Notes: generated by a model from the sequence alone, not told the origin. Positions 18,012 through 27,660 are shown, counted from the first letter of the stretch. The stretch: DNA of 64,000 nucleotides from Mycobacteroides chelonae (GCA_014204435.1 JACHLF010000005.1:152690-216689), one strand, 5' to 3'. Translations and numbers: made by a program.

Positions 18012-18025
18012 ACGGAAATTTCCGT
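18012..18025. promoter_or_regulatory. MerR-type operator palindrome
   Basis: ACGGAAATTTCCGT is a perfect 14-bp palindrome, extended outward by near-symmetric TAA bases, midway between the divergent MerR start (18054) and the hydrolase start (17974). MerR proteins bind such dyads between -35 and -10 elements. Confidence 0.65.
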
Positions 18026-18053
18026 AACGGACAATGGAGTAATCTTTTCCCTG

Positions 18054-18794
18054 ATGGACCTGACAATCGACCAGCTGGCGCAGCGGGTGGCCATGACGGC
18101 GCGCAACATCCGCGAGTGGCAGACGCTTGGACTCGTCCCCCCTCCTGACAAGCGCGGACGCCTGGGGATCTACTCCGGCGAGCACGTCGCGATCATCAAT
18201 CACGTCAAGAACTTGAAATCTCAGGGCTTTCCGCTGGACGTCATTCGCCGGGTCATCGATTCCGGCAATGGCTCCGAGGACAGCGTCCGCAAGATGGTCA
18301 CCGAGGCACTCAGCCCCTTCTCCACCGGCGAGCCGGTGGTCATGCCGCGCGCCGAGTTGATCGCGCGCATCGGCCAGGGTGCCGATGTCGCACTCGCAAC
18401 CGTCGAGCTGGTCACCGACGTCGACGCGGCGACCGTCTCGATTCGCGATGCCGAGACTCTCGACGCGGTGCAGCTGTTGGTCGCCGCGGGCATGTCCCTG
18501 TCCCGCATTACCGAGACCCTGCGCGAAGTGGACAATCTGCAGCATCAAATCGCGCAGCTGCTCCTCGGCGCCTACGTGACCGATGTGTGGCAGCCATTCG
18601 TCGAGTCCGGTTACGCGTCGGAAGACTGGGAAAAGATCGCCGAAAATGCCTCGCGGGCAAAGCAACTGACCGTGACGCTGGCCTCGCGACTGCTGGCTCG
18701 GGCGCTCGATGACACCGTCGATCCGATCCTGCTGCACCAGGCCAACGAGGCCGAGGCGGTGCTGGAACGCGACCGCCCCGCCTCGTCGGCCTGA
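18054..18794 (+). CDS. MerR-family transcriptional regulator
   Basis: A 246-residue MerR regulator. The HTH is MDLTIDQLAQRVAMTARNIR with EWQTLGLVPPP, followed by YSGEHVAIINHVKNLKSQGF, the conserved wing and linker. The ~170-residue C-terminal part is helical without cysteines, so an organic effector is more likely than a metal. It is divergent from the hydrolase-P450 operon and probably controls it through the palindrome at 18012-18025. Confidence 0.88.
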   Translation: MDLTIDQLAQRVAMTARNIREWQTLGLVPPPDKRGRLGIYSGEHVAIINHVKNLKSQGFPLDVIRRVIDSGNGSEDSVRKMVTEALSPFSTGEPVVMPRAELIARIGQGADVALATVELVTDVDAATVSIRDAETLDAVQLLVAAGMSLSRITETLREVDNLQHQIAQLLLGAYVTDVWQPFVESGYASEDWEKIAENASRAKQLTVTLASRLLARALDDTVDPILLHQANEAEAVLERDRPASSA

Positions 18795-18796
18795 TC

Positions 18797-19010
18797 TCAG
18801 TCGACCTCGCCGCAGCCCCGGTCCAGGCCGCGCACTTCGATGGGGCACCACACCGCACGGGATACCTCGGCCGCCCAGTGCTGCGCATCGGCCAGCGTCG
18901 GCACGTCGATGATGCTGAATCCACCGAGCTGTTTCATGGCGCCTCCTATCCGTTGGCGGGTGCCCTATCGGCTTCCCTTCAACCTCACCACGAGTAGACC
19001 TCTGTGGAAT
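18797..19010 (-). pseudogene. DGPF/YCII-domain protein remnant
   Basis: The minus strand carries a clean 46-residue frame from ATG 18937 to TGA 18797: MKQLGGFSIIDVPTLADAQH, WAAEVSRAV, then PIEVRGLDRG. It matches the C-terminal half of YCII-related DGPF proteins (the KEQLGG... segment onward). Upstream in the same frame VRLKGSR is followed by a stop where the family has its VRxxDGxPxxxDGPF region, so the N-terminal half is degraded. An AGGAGG lies 4 nt before the ATG, so the short frame could still be translated. Confidence 0.6.
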
Positions 19011-19017
19011 CGGCAGC

Positions 19018-20855
19018 TCATCGGAGCTTGCCGTTGAGGTAGTTCTGGCGACAGGCCCGACGTGCGATCTTTCCGCTACTAGTCCGGGGGATTGCCCCCG
19101 CGTGAACAAGCTGAACGTCGGCGACGGGCAGCGTGTGCCGGCGAGAGACCGCGGCCCGGATCGTCTCCACGATGGGGGCGGGCTCGGCTCGTCCGGCCCC
19201 TGCAGCCCGCTCGGCGACGATGACCAACTTCTCTCCGGTGCCGTCCCCGGCATCGACATTCGAGGGCAGTTCGTTGGCGGGCACCGAGAAGGCCGCCACG
19301 AATCCCCGCCGCACGACCGGGGAAGCCTCTTCGACAGTGGCCTCGATGTCGTGCGGATAGTGGTTGCGCCCGTCCACGATCACCAGATCTTTCACGCGGC
19401 CGGTGATGTACAGCTCGCCATCCACATAGACGCCGAGATCGCCCGTGCGGAACCAGGCTGCGCCCGGCTCGGTGCCTGTGGCGTGGCTGCCCGCCCCAAG
19501 GCGGGCCTGCAGCTTGTTACGGAAGGACAGATCCGTTTCCTCGGTCCGTCCCCAGTACCCACGACCGATGTTGTCGCCGTGCAACCAGATCTCACCGACG
19601 CGCCCGTCGGGCAACTCCGTCTCATCGCCGGGGTTCACGATGACCGCCCACTGGCTGCGGGCGATCTGTCCGCAGGACACCTGCGGCACCGCGTTCTCGT
19701 GAGCAGCATCCACATGGACCACATGGCCGCCGCCGAGCTGCTCCCTGTCCACGTAGATGACGGAAGGCGCCGCGGCGGGGGCGATGGAGGAAACGAACAG
19801 CGTCGCCTCGGCCATGCCATAGGAAGGCTTGATCGCGTTGGACGGCAACCCAAATGGGACGAAGGCCTCGTTGAATTTGCGAATCGAGGCGATGCTGACC
19901 GGCTCGGACCCGTTAATCAGTCCGGCCACGTTGCTCAGGTCAAGGGTCTCTCCGTCCTTGGGCAGGCCGCGCTCGGCAGCCAGCTCGAAGGCAAAGTTCG
20001 GCGCCGCGCCGAAGGTGCGGCCCAGATGGGCGGCAGCCGCGAGCTCTTTAATCCAGCGGCCGGGCCGGCGCACGAACGACATCGGAGACATGAGCGTCAT
20101 CCGGCCGCCGCACAGCGGGAACATCAGCATCAGCAGGCCCATGTCGTGGTACAGCGGCAGCCAGCTCGCTCCCCGCACATCGACATCCAGACCAACCGAG
20201 ATGATCATCTGCAGCACGTTGGTCATGACCGCACGGTGGGTGATCTCGACACCGGCGGGCACACGCGTCGAGCCGGAGGTGTACTGCAGGTAGGCGATGT
20301 CGTCGGTATCCGGCGTCACCCTCACATATGTGGCACCCACCGAATTCGGAACGCCGTCGACAGCCAGGAGCCGGGGGCGGCGATCGCGCGGCAGTCTGCG
20401 GATGAGGCCGCCGACCGATTCAGCCGACCCCTCGTTGGTCAGCACGACTGTCGGTTGGGCGTCGGCAAGCACCGCGTCAAGCCGTTCGGCATGCCCGGGA
20501 AGCTCCGGGGCAAACAGCGGCACGGCGATGTTCCCGGCCTCGATGGCCGCGAAGAAACCGACCACGTAATCCAAGCCCTGAGGCGCCAGTATCGCGACCC
20601 GATCCCCCGGCTTGGTCACTTGCTGGAGCCTTGCCGCCACCGCACGAGAACGCGCGAAGCTGCGGCCAATTCATATCCATCGGTTCGCCATCGGGGTTGC
20701 TGCTGTAGTCCACGTAGCGGTAGGCGAAGGTGTCCTGCGGCCCGTCGACGGCGCACTCCAGGTAATGGTTCACGGTATAGCCGTCCGGCAGCGCTATAGC
20801 GCCCGTCTCGTCCAGGTACTCCTCGACCCGCAACCCCGACACCAGTGCATTCATC
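19018..20855 (-). pseudogene. FadD32-like fatty-acyl-AMP ligase with one frameshift
   Basis: The N-terminal frame starts at ATG 20855 (GGAGG 6 nt upstream) as MNALVSGLRVEEYLDETGAI and runs to MNWPQLRAFS. Near 20646-20650 one base is missing and the protein continues in another frame: RAVAARLQQVTKPGDRVAIL and onward to the normal end NYLNGKLR. The long part has all family signs: YLQYTSGSTRVPAG (P-loop), WLPLYHDMGL, INGSEPV, YGMAEATL and RTSSGKI with the catalytic lysine. FAALs activate fatty acids as acyl-adenylates for polyketide synthases. If the base loss is real the enzyme is inactive; a sequencing error is possible because the rest is intact. Confidence 0.85.
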
Positions 20856-21148
20856 TCGACCTCCGCGTAGCCTGAACTACTACAGCCGGTCAACAAGCAG
20901 CAATGAATAAGCCATCACGCTTTTGCTACGGCCCCGACCGAACGTAGATGGTGCGTGACGTACCAGATGCGAACGGTACTCGAAGTCTCAATAGGACGCG
21001 GCATCTAGAAAGCCCCGAGGGAAAATTGTTCACTGTGCCCTTAGACACCTCCGCGGAGGGATGTGACGGGTGCGGCATTTTCGGCATTCCCTTCCCGCCA
21101 GGCCGCTATTAGACTCGTGACAAATAGCATTCAGTGCCGGAGGCGAAT
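20856..21148. other. Intergenic region upstream of the first tandem P450
   Basis: About 290 bp hold no gene. It contains the FAAL promoter on the left and, near the right end, a perfect 12-bp palindrome (CCTCCGCGGAGG, 21048-21059) and the P450 Shine-Dalgarno (GGAGG, 21139). Confidence 0.5.
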
Positions 21149-22489
21149 ATGCGGACCAGGGATCAGATCAAGTACTGGTCGCGGTGGGCCATCATGCACG
21201 GCATCAGCCGCGTTGCGTTACTCACGCAGGTGAACAAGCTGCCGTTGGCCGCCTTCTTCCTCGGACCCGACCGCGCCAACAATCACTATCGATACATCGA
21301 GCAGATCCGGGCAACCGGATCGGTCACGCCCACCCGGGCGGGCGGCCTGGTCTTCACCGGGCTGGCACTGACGCGTGAGGTCCTACGCGATCACCGCTTC
21401 ATCACCATGGCTCCGACGAACATGCCGTCGCCCATCCTGCCCGCAGCCTTCAGCCGCTGGGTCTACACGCGAACCGAGCCGGGCCTGCCCAATCCGGTCG
21501 AGCCACCCGCGATGCTTGCCGTCGATCCGCCCGAACACACCCGATTTCGCAAACTGGTGTCCACGGCCTTCACACCGCGCGCGGTGAGCAGACTGGAGGA
21601 CCGGGTCCGCGAGGTGACCGCCGAGCTGCTCGACAACCTGGAACGCAACGAACACGCCGATCTACTGGGCGACTACGCCTCCCAACTGCCCGTGGCGATC
21701 ATCGCCGAGATGTTGGGTGTCCCCAGGGCGGACGCCCCCTTCCTGCTGGAATGGGGCAACCACGGCGCGGCGCTCCTGGACATCGGCATGCCGTGGCCAG
21801 CATATCGAGACGCCACCAAGGCGCTCTCCGAGATCGACTACTACTTCGATGCCCATCTGGTCCGGCTGCGCCGCGAGCTCGCCGCAGATCCCACCGTCGA
21901 CGGCATCCTGGCTAGCATCGTGCGGGACGGCGATCTGAACGACCGCGAGCTCAAGGCCACCATGGCACTGCTACTCGGCGCCGGATTCGAAACGACGGTC
22001 AACCTCATCGGGAACGGCATCGTCGCCCTGCTGCGGCACCCCGAACAGCTTGCGTACCTACGGGAGAATCCGGAGGGCTGGCCCAACGCCGTCGAAGAGG
22101 CCCTGCGGTACGACTCCCCCGTACAGGTCACCGGCCGAGTCGCCACCGAGACCGTCGAATTCGAAGGGCACACACTGCCTGCCGGCTCCATGGCGGTGCT
22201 GCTGCTCGGCGGAGCCAACCGCGACCCCGCCGTTTTCGATCAGCCCGATGTGTTCGACGTGACCCGTCCCAATGCGCGTGATCACGTGGCATTCGGCAGC
22301 GGTATCCACGTCTGTCTCGGGGCGAGCCTGGCCCGGATGGAAGGCGTCGTCGCGTTGCAGTCCCTCTTCGAGCGCTTCCCCGAAATCACCTTGGCCGCCA
22401 ATCCCGCTCCGGGTAAGCACATGAATCTGCACGGCTTCGGAAGTCTGCCGGTAAACCTCGGCCGTGCTCGGGTACGGACTAACAGCTAA
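21149..22489 (+). CDS. Cytochrome P450
   Basis: A 446-residue P450. Motifs: I-helix LLLGAGFETTVNL, ExxR in EEALRYDSP, and heme ligand Cys389 in FGSGIHVCLGASLARMEG. ATG 21149 has GGAGG at the right distance; a GTG at 21134 is less likely. It is followed after about 57 bp by a related P450 whose N-terminal region (YIEQIRATG versus FIDKIRARG) and catalytic half are clearly homologous, so the two arose by duplication. Substrate unknown. Confidence 0.92.
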   Translation: MRTRDQIKYWSRWAIMHGISRVALLTQVNKLPLAAFFLGPDRANNHYRYIEQIRATGSVTPTRAGGLVFTGLALTREVLRDHRFITMAPTNMPSPILPAAFSRWVYTRTEPGLPNPVEPPAMLAVDPPEHTRFRKLVSTAFTPRAVSRLEDRVREVTAELLDNLERNEHADLLGDYASQLPVAIIAEMLGVPRADAPFLLEWGNHGAALLDIGMPWPAYRDATKALSEIDYYFDAHLVRLRRELAADPTVDGILASIVRDGDLNDRELKATMALLLGAGFETTVNLIGNGIVALLRHPEQLAYLRENPEGWPNAVEEALRYDSPVQVTGRVATETVEFEGHTLPAGSMAVLLLGGANRDPAVFDQPDVFDVTRPNARDHVAFGSGIHVCLGASLARMEGVVALQSLFERFPEITLAANPAPGKHMNLHGFGSLPVNLGRARVRTNS

Positions 22490-22546
22490 TCTCGATCTTG
22501 CTCGTGTCCATCCGGCATCGAGCGAGCCGACACGGGGATCGGATGG

Positions 22547-23836
22547 ATGCACGACCGGATCAAACAGCGCACGCATTGGGTGGTGACGCACGGCATGGCT
22601 CGCGCGTACCTGAAAAGGCTTGCCCGCAGAGGAGAACCCGTCGCACAGTTGGGCATCGACACCGCCCGCGCCGCGGACATCTACACGTTCATCGACAAAA
22701 TCCGGGCACGCGGGCGGATGTCGAAGTTCGGAAACGGCTGGTTCACGGCGGACGCCCAGATCGTTCGGACGATCTTCCGCGACAATCGGTTCGTCACCTT
22801 CAAGCCCGAACACCGATCATCCTCGCCGCTCATTCAGCGACTGGCCGCGTGGAGCGATCCACAGCTACTCAATCCCGCTGAGCCCCCGTCCATCCTGATC
22901 ACCGATCCCCCGGACCACGGACGACTGCGACGTCTTGTCGCCGCTCCCTTCACCCCGCGCGCGATCGAAGGCATGCGCGGCCGCATCCACGACGTGACCA
23001 ACGGCCACCTAGATGCGCTGCAGCAGTCTCAGAGTCCAGACCTGATAGCGGATTTCACCGCGAAGATCCCGATCGCCGTGATCGGCGAGATGATCGCCGT
23101 TCCGCCGCAGGACTACTCGAGGCTGTATACGGCGATGAACCGCGCCATCCAGCTGATCGCGACCACGGCACCCTCCTGGAGCGAATATCAGGACGGCACG
23201 GCAGCTTTGCGTGAGATCGACGAGTATCTCGAGACGCATGTCGCCCGGCTACGGCGGGAGGGAACCGAAAGCGAACTGGACACAGCACTTCTGGGCAGCG
23301 ATCTGAGCCATTTCGAACTCAAGATGTATTTCGCCGTGTTCCTGGGAGCGGGGTTCGTCACCACCACCCATCTGATGGGCAAGGCGATCGTCACGCTGCT
23401 GCGACACCCCGAACAGCTGGTGGCGCTACGGGCGGATCCGAGCCTGTGGCCCAACGCCGTCGAGGAACTCATGCGCTATGACACCTCGAATCAGTGGTCA
23501 GCCCGGGTGGCCACCGAAACCGTCGAGATCGAAGGCCACACCATCGAGGCAGGCCAGTCGGCGCTGCTCCTTCTCGGTGGAGCCAACCGTGACCCGGCGG
23601 CGTTCGAGAACCCCGACGTCTTCGACATCACCCGGCCCAACGCGCGCGAAAACATCACGCTGGGCACGGGGATCCACGTGTGTCTGGGCCAGGTGTTGGC
23701 GCGTGTCGAGTTACACACCGCCCTGCAATCGCTCGTCGAGCGATTCCCGCGGCTAGCCCTTGCCGGTGAGCCGGAATACTTCAGCGGCATGGGTATCCAC
23801 GGGTTGCGACGACTCCCCGTCACGCTGGGGATTTAA
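22547..23836 (+). CDS. Cytochrome P450 (paralogue of the upstream gene)
   Basis: A 429-residue P450. Motifs: I-helix FLGAGFVTTTHLM, in which the usual acid before Thr-Thr is Val, ExxR in EELMRYDTS, and heme ligand Cys379 in LGTGIHVCLGQVLARVE. The usual Phe at the start of the heme-binding loop is Leu. These changes suggest a specialised member. It begins soon after the first P450 and is probably cotranscribed. The 3' end overlaps convergent lpqI by 4 bp. Confidence 0.9.
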   Translation: MHDRIKQRTHWVVTHGMARAYLKRLARRGEPVAQLGIDTARAADIYTFIDKIRARGRMSKFGNGWFTADAQIVRTIFRDNRFVTFKPEHRSSSPLIQRLAAWSDPQLLNPAEPPSILITDPPDHGRLRRLVAAPFTPRAIEGMRGRIHDVTNGHLDALQQSQSPDLIADFTAKIPIAVIGEMIAVPPQDYSRLYTAMNRAIQLIATTAPSWSEYQDGTAALREIDEYLETHVARLRREGTESELDTALLGSDLSHFELKMYFAVFLGAGFVTTTHLMGKAIVTLLRHPEQLVALRADPSLWPNAVEELMRYDTSNQWSARVATETVEIEGHTIEAGQSALLLLGGANRDPAAFENPDVFDITRPNARENITLGTGIHVCLGQVLARVELHTALQSLVERFPRLALAGEPEYFSGMGIHGLRRLPVTLGI

Positions 23837-24966
23837 CCGCAGGCGGGCACACCTTTGAACGCCAGCACCCGGCGCACCGAGGCGTTGATCGCATCGCCGC
23901 TCAGCTCGCCGGCGTTGTAAGCAGCTTCGAGGCGATCGAGAACCGCACCGACTTTCTCGGTGCTCACCCACAGCGCCCAGTCGACGCCCGCTTTGATCGA
24001 CTTGAGCACCGCTTCCTCAATCGGGAACCGGTCGGTGATCGCAGCCATCGAAGACAGATCGTCGGTGAAGACAACCCCGTCATAGGCCGGGGCTCCGTAT
24101 CCGGTTCCCGTGCGCAGCAAGCCAACCGCGGCCGGGCTCAGGCTGGACGGGTCGTCGCCGGTGAGTCCCGGCACCTGCATGTGCCCGATCATCACCGCGG
24201 CTCCGCTGGTCACCAGCGAGCGGTACGGCACCAAGTCGTTGTCTTTCAGCTGCTCCAGCGGCGGCGTCACCACACCGTTGGTGTGCGAATCTCCCGAGGC
24301 GTGACCGTGTCCGGGGAAGTGCTTGACCACGGCGCGCACGCCGCCTGCCTGGTACCCCCGCACCGCGGCCTCGGCGTACTCGGTGACCTTCTGCGGATCG
24401 CCACTGTACGAGCGGTCTCCGATCGCACCATCGGGATCGCCATCGGTCACGTCGGCGTCGGGCGCGAAGTCGATGGTGATTCCCAGATCCTTCATCTTCT
24501 GGGCACGTTCCTGGCTGAGTGCCTGCGCCTGCTCCGGCGTCTGGGTGGTGGCCAGCTCCCGGGCAGAGGGCGCCGGGCCGATGAGGTCCTTGAGACGTGA
24601 TACCCGGCCGCCTTCCTCGTCGATGCTCACCGCAGCCGGGATCGGGCCCGCGGTGACGACGTCATGCAAGGAACCGTCGGTCAGCATCTCCTTCTTGGTC
24701 CAGCTGCCGACGAAGATACCGCCGACGTGGTGGTCACGTACCAGCGCACGGGCGTCGTCGGCGTCCTTGACGCCCACCATGAGCAGCTGCGCCAACCGGT
24801 CGCGGGTGCTCAAACAGACCAGATCAGCGGCGGGTGCGGTCGTTGCCGGAGCCTGCGCCTTCGTTGATGGTGTGCTCTCCTTCGCGGGCTCCGAGGTATT
24901 GCCACCGCAGGCGGTAAGCGCCGCGACGACGAGACCGGTCAGTACTGTGCCCGCACGCATTCTCAT
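23833..24966 (-). CDS. lpqI: Lipoprotein LpqI, GH3 beta-N-acetylglucosaminidase
   Basis: A 377-residue lipoprotein: signal peptide with lipobox LTAC (lipidated Cys20), then a Thr/Pro/Ala-rich linker and a family-3 glycoside hydrolase domain. The NagZ-type active-site loop is KHFPGHGHASGDSH, and the nucleophile is in FTDDLSSMAA. LpqI removes GlcNAc from peptidoglycan fragments during wall recycling. It lies near aftD as in M. tuberculosis (Rv0237). Confidence 0.93.
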   Translation of the reverse strand: MRMRAGTVLTGLVVAALTACGGNTSEPAKESTPSTKAQAPATTAPAADLVCLSTRDRLAQLLMVGVKDADDARALVRDHHVGGIFVGSWTKKEMLTDGSLHDVVTAGPIPAAVSIDEEGGRVSRLKDLIGPAPSARELATTQTPEQAQALSQERAQKMKDLGITIDFAPDADVTDGDPDGAIGDRSYSGDPQKVTEYAEAAVRGYQAGGVRAVVKHFPGHGHASGDSHTNGVVTPPLEQLKDNDLVPYRSLVTSGAAVMIGHMQVPGLTGDDPSSLSPAAVGLLRTGTGYGAPAYDGVVFTDDLSSMAAITDRFPIEEAVLKSIKAGVDWALWVSTEKVGAVLDRLEAAYNAGELSGDAINASVRRVLAFKGVPACG

Positions 24967-24978
24967 GAGGCCATGGTG

Positions 24979-25975
24979 TCATGTGCCGGGTTCCAGCCGG
25001 GCCAGCCGGTCTCCGAGATACCTGCGAAACACCTCGTTGTCGGCGATTTCCAAGGCTTTTCGATACTCCTCGGCCGCCTCGCGTTCTCGGCGGAGCCTGG
25101 CAAGCAGATCCGCCCGCGCCGCATGTAGTGGGTAGTAGCACTCACGGTCGTCGCGCAACGGTTCGATGGCTGCCAGCCCGGATTCCGCACCGGCGGGTTC
25201 GGCGACGGCCACAGCACGATTCAGGGCCACGACGGTGGTGGGCGTGTAGCGCATCAGCTGGTGTCCCTCGGTGATCATGGCGCGGTTCCATCGTGTGCGA
25301 TCCTGATCGGCAAGCAACACCAGTGCGCCGGCGGCGTCGGTGAGCGCGGGGCGACGGGCCTCGGTCAACAGCAGCAGCGCCAGCAGACCCAACGCTTCGG
25401 GTTCGTCGGGCATCAGATCCGCCAGCACCCGCACCAGCCGGATCGCCTCCGCGGATCGGTCCGTGCGCGTCAGTGAGGCTACCGGAGGAGGCCGCGTAGC
25501 CCTCGTTATAGACGGGATAGGGCGCAGCCAGCACCGAAGAGCGCCGTTCCGGCAGATCGTGATCCACCGGCAACCGGTAGGGGATGCCCGTCACGGCGAT
25601 CTTCTTCTTGGCGCGAGTGATGCGTGCTGCCATGGCCGATTCGGCGACCAGGTAGGCGTTGGCAATCTCCGGCGTGGTGAGCCCACCGAGCAGGCGCAGC
25701 GTCAGTGCACGTGAAGATGAGCCTCAGACGATCATCTTGCACCGGCCCCACCTCCCGTGGCTCGGGCTGAGTCTCTTCGAAAGCCGTTGCTTCCTAGGAG
25801 AGTTCGTCGCGCCGCAATTCGTCGATGCCGCGGTTGCGTACCGTCGTGGTGATCCAGGCACCGGGATTGGGCGGGATGCCGTCCCGCGGCCACTTGGCGA
25901 TGGCCACCTCGAACGCCTCGCCACGGTGCGGCCGTACTCCTCGCGGAAGATGCGACCGATCTCGTCGTGCGCCAC
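24979..25975 (-). pseudogene. ECF sigma factor with DUF6596 domain, multiply disrupted
   Basis: The parts of an ECF sigma factor of the ECF42/SigJ-like type lie in order but in several frames. They are MAHDEIGRIFREEYGRTVA from GTG 25975; then, after a deletion, EAFEVAIAKWPRDGIPPNPG to RRDELS followed by TAG; then VGPVQDDRLRLIFTCT; then, after another deletion, LTLRLLGGLTTPEIANAYLV and NEGYAASSG; and finally, one base out of frame, LTRTDRSAEAIRLVRVLADL to the normal end RRYLGDRLARLEPGT. Four lesions including two deletions make sequencing error unlikely. The C-terminal TPR-like DUF6596 domain is the best preserved part. Confidence 0.8.
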
Positions 25976-26062
25976 GGTTCAATGGTGTCTCCCTGGTGTC
26001 GTGTGTCCCGCAGATACCACGAACAAGCAGTGCGGAAATCGACAGCACGCCACAATGGAACC

Positions 26063-26395
26063 GTGGCCTATGACGAGGACCTGGTTGAACGCATTCGCGA
26101 GGTGATCGCCACGACCAAGGGCGTCACCGAGAAACGGATGTTCGGCGGACTGGCCTTTCTGGTGCATGGGCATATGACGGTTGCCGCGAGACGCGGCAGC
26201 GGGCTGCTGGCACGTTGCGATCCTCAGGACACCGAAGCGCTGGTCACCAAGACGCATGTGAGCCGGATGGTGATGGGCGGCCGCGAAATAGACGGCTGGC
26301 TGAGCATCGACGCCGAGGGGTTGCGCACCAAGCGCCAGCTGGAGCCCTGGGTGACACGCGCGTTGGCCTACGCCGCCTCGCTGCCGCCCAAGTAG
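26063..26395 (+). CDS. TfoX N-terminal domain protein
   Basis: A 110-residue protein that is a single TfoX/Sxy N-terminal domain: LVERIREVIATTKGVTEKRM then FGGLAFLVHGHMTVAARR. The start is GTG 26063 (GTG GCC TAT GAC GAG), where family homology begins. Related stand-alone proteins are common in actinobacteria; their role is not established, and competence is not implied. It is divergent from the broken sigma-factor gene, 87 bp apart. Confidence 0.82.
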   Translation: MAYDEDLVERIREVIATTKGVTEKRMFGGLAFLVHGHMTVAARRGSGLLARCDPQDTEALVTKTHVSRMVMGGREIDGWLSIDAEGLRTKRQLEPWVTRALAYAASLPPK

Positions 26396-26432
26396 AACTC
26401 AGAAGAGCTCAGCAGGTTTTGGGTACGAGCCG

Positions 26433-27395
26433 CTACGGTCGCGGAGGCGCCGGCGGCAGGGCAGGCGCTGGTGCGGGCCCTTCCCCGACAGGGGGCTGTG
26501 TGCCCACGATCTCGATCTCGCTCACCGAGACCAGCCCGTTGAAGGCGTCCTGGCGCTGGCCGCTCTTATTCACGATCGAGACGCCAGGCTCGGTGGCCTC
26601 GATGACCATGGTCACGGAATCGGTCACCACGTTCACCTTGATACTCGCCAACGCACGGCTCACCGGCACCTGCTGCTTGACCGAGCTGCCGTCACCGAAC
26701 TCCCAACGCACCCTGGTGATCTTGCGGTTCTGGGCAAAGCGGTCCGATCCGTCGATATCAGTCTTGGCATATCCGGGGATCAGCCCGACCGAGGTGATCA
26801 GCGTCGGGTGATCGAACTTGGCCGTGATCGACTGACCATCTTGTTCCTTCCACTGGCACCGCCACGCGGTCAGTGGGTCGTTGTCGAACGCCTTGGCGGG
26901 GTCGTAGACGTACTTGACTCCATTGCTGTCGGTACCGTCCTCGGCCTGAACACAGTTGGTGGACACATCCACGGGCTTGACCGGGCTCGATTGCACCGGG
27001 GGTGGCGCGGTGGTGGTCATCGCAGCGCTGCTGCTCGTCGCCTTCGGGTCATTCGGTGGAAGCATTCCGTGTGTCTGCTGGGTGGTGCCGTCGCCACGCA
27101 CCGCCATGTACCCGACGTAGCCAAGTCCGACGATCACCAGTAGGCCGGCCAGCATCGCGAAAGCCATGATGACCCCGCGATGGGACCGCGCATTGGGATC
27201 GCGCCACGGATCGGAGAACTTCACCTGTGCGGCCAGGTTGGGCGGGCACGCGGGCAGCTGCGCTAGGGCCTCACGCAGATCGGGGCGCGTATGCCACAGC
27301 CTCAACAGCTGATCCTGCGGTAGCGCCGGATTGTGCGCGGCGGCGAACTCCGCGTCGTAGTCCGGCGCCGGTCCGTAGTTGTAGGGACCGGTCAT
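26433..27395 (-). CDS. Membrane-anchored discoidin-like (F5/8 type C) domain protein
   Basis: A 320-residue protein. Residues 1-75 are cytosolic (including SDPWRDPNARSH), followed by one membrane span (MAFAMLAGLLVIVGLGYVGY), a Ser/Thr/Pro-rich linker and an extracytoplasmic beta domain with AFDNDPLTAWRCQW and ITSVGLIPGYAKTD, typical of discoidin/galactose-binding folds. The C-terminal 20 residues are Pro/Ala-rich. Its neighbour AftD has similar modules, so a carbohydrate-binding role in the wall is a reasonable guess. Confidence 0.75.
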   Translation of the reverse strand: MTGPYNYGPAPDYDAEFAAAHNPALPQDQLLRLWHTRPDLREALAQLPACPPNLAAQVKFSDPWRDPNARSHRGVIMAFAMLAGLLVIVGLGYVGYMAVRGDGTTQQTHGMLPPNDPKATSSSAAMTTTAPPPVQSSPVKPVDVSTNCVQAEDGTDSNGVKYVYDPAKAFDNDPLTAWRCQWKEQDGQSITAKFDHPTLITSVGLIPGYAKTDIDGSDRFAQNRKITRVRWEFGDGSSVKQQVPVSRALASIKVNVVTDSVTMVIEATEPGVSIVNKSGQRQDAFNGLVSVSEIEIVGTQPPVGEGPAPAPALPPAPPRP

Positions 27396-27660
27396 GGGCG
27401 GCCATTATTCCGCACGGATCGTCGTGGGCAACTACATGCATGCGCTCGCCATGCCGATCTCTTCACGGCTGGACATGTCCCGGGTTCACCCACACCGAGT
27501 ATCCGCAGGCTCCCCACCTCGCCATCTATCGACCCCTAACCTCGCCGATGATACCCAGCTAATGGTTCCAGTATCACGGCAGGTTGTCCGCCGGAGAATC
27601 GGTGCTGATTTCAAACGTGCTAGTTTGGCCGCTGTATCTGCATGACCCAGAGGAGTTCCG
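27396..27660. other. Intergenic region before the DUF2613 gene
   Basis: About 265 bp without a gene. The right end has an AT-richer stretch (TGATTTCAAACGTGCTAGTTT near 27604-27624) that may be the promoter of the small protein and aftD. Confidence 0.4.

Noticed and set aside
19102..20799. 565-aa plus-strand open frame opposite the acyl-AMP ligase
   Set aside because: Shadow of the ligase; low-complexity composition and no domain.
21048..21059. 12-bp palindrome CCTCCGCGGAGG upstream of the tandem P450s
   Set aside because: Short GC-only palindromes are expected by chance in this genome; no regulator nearby.
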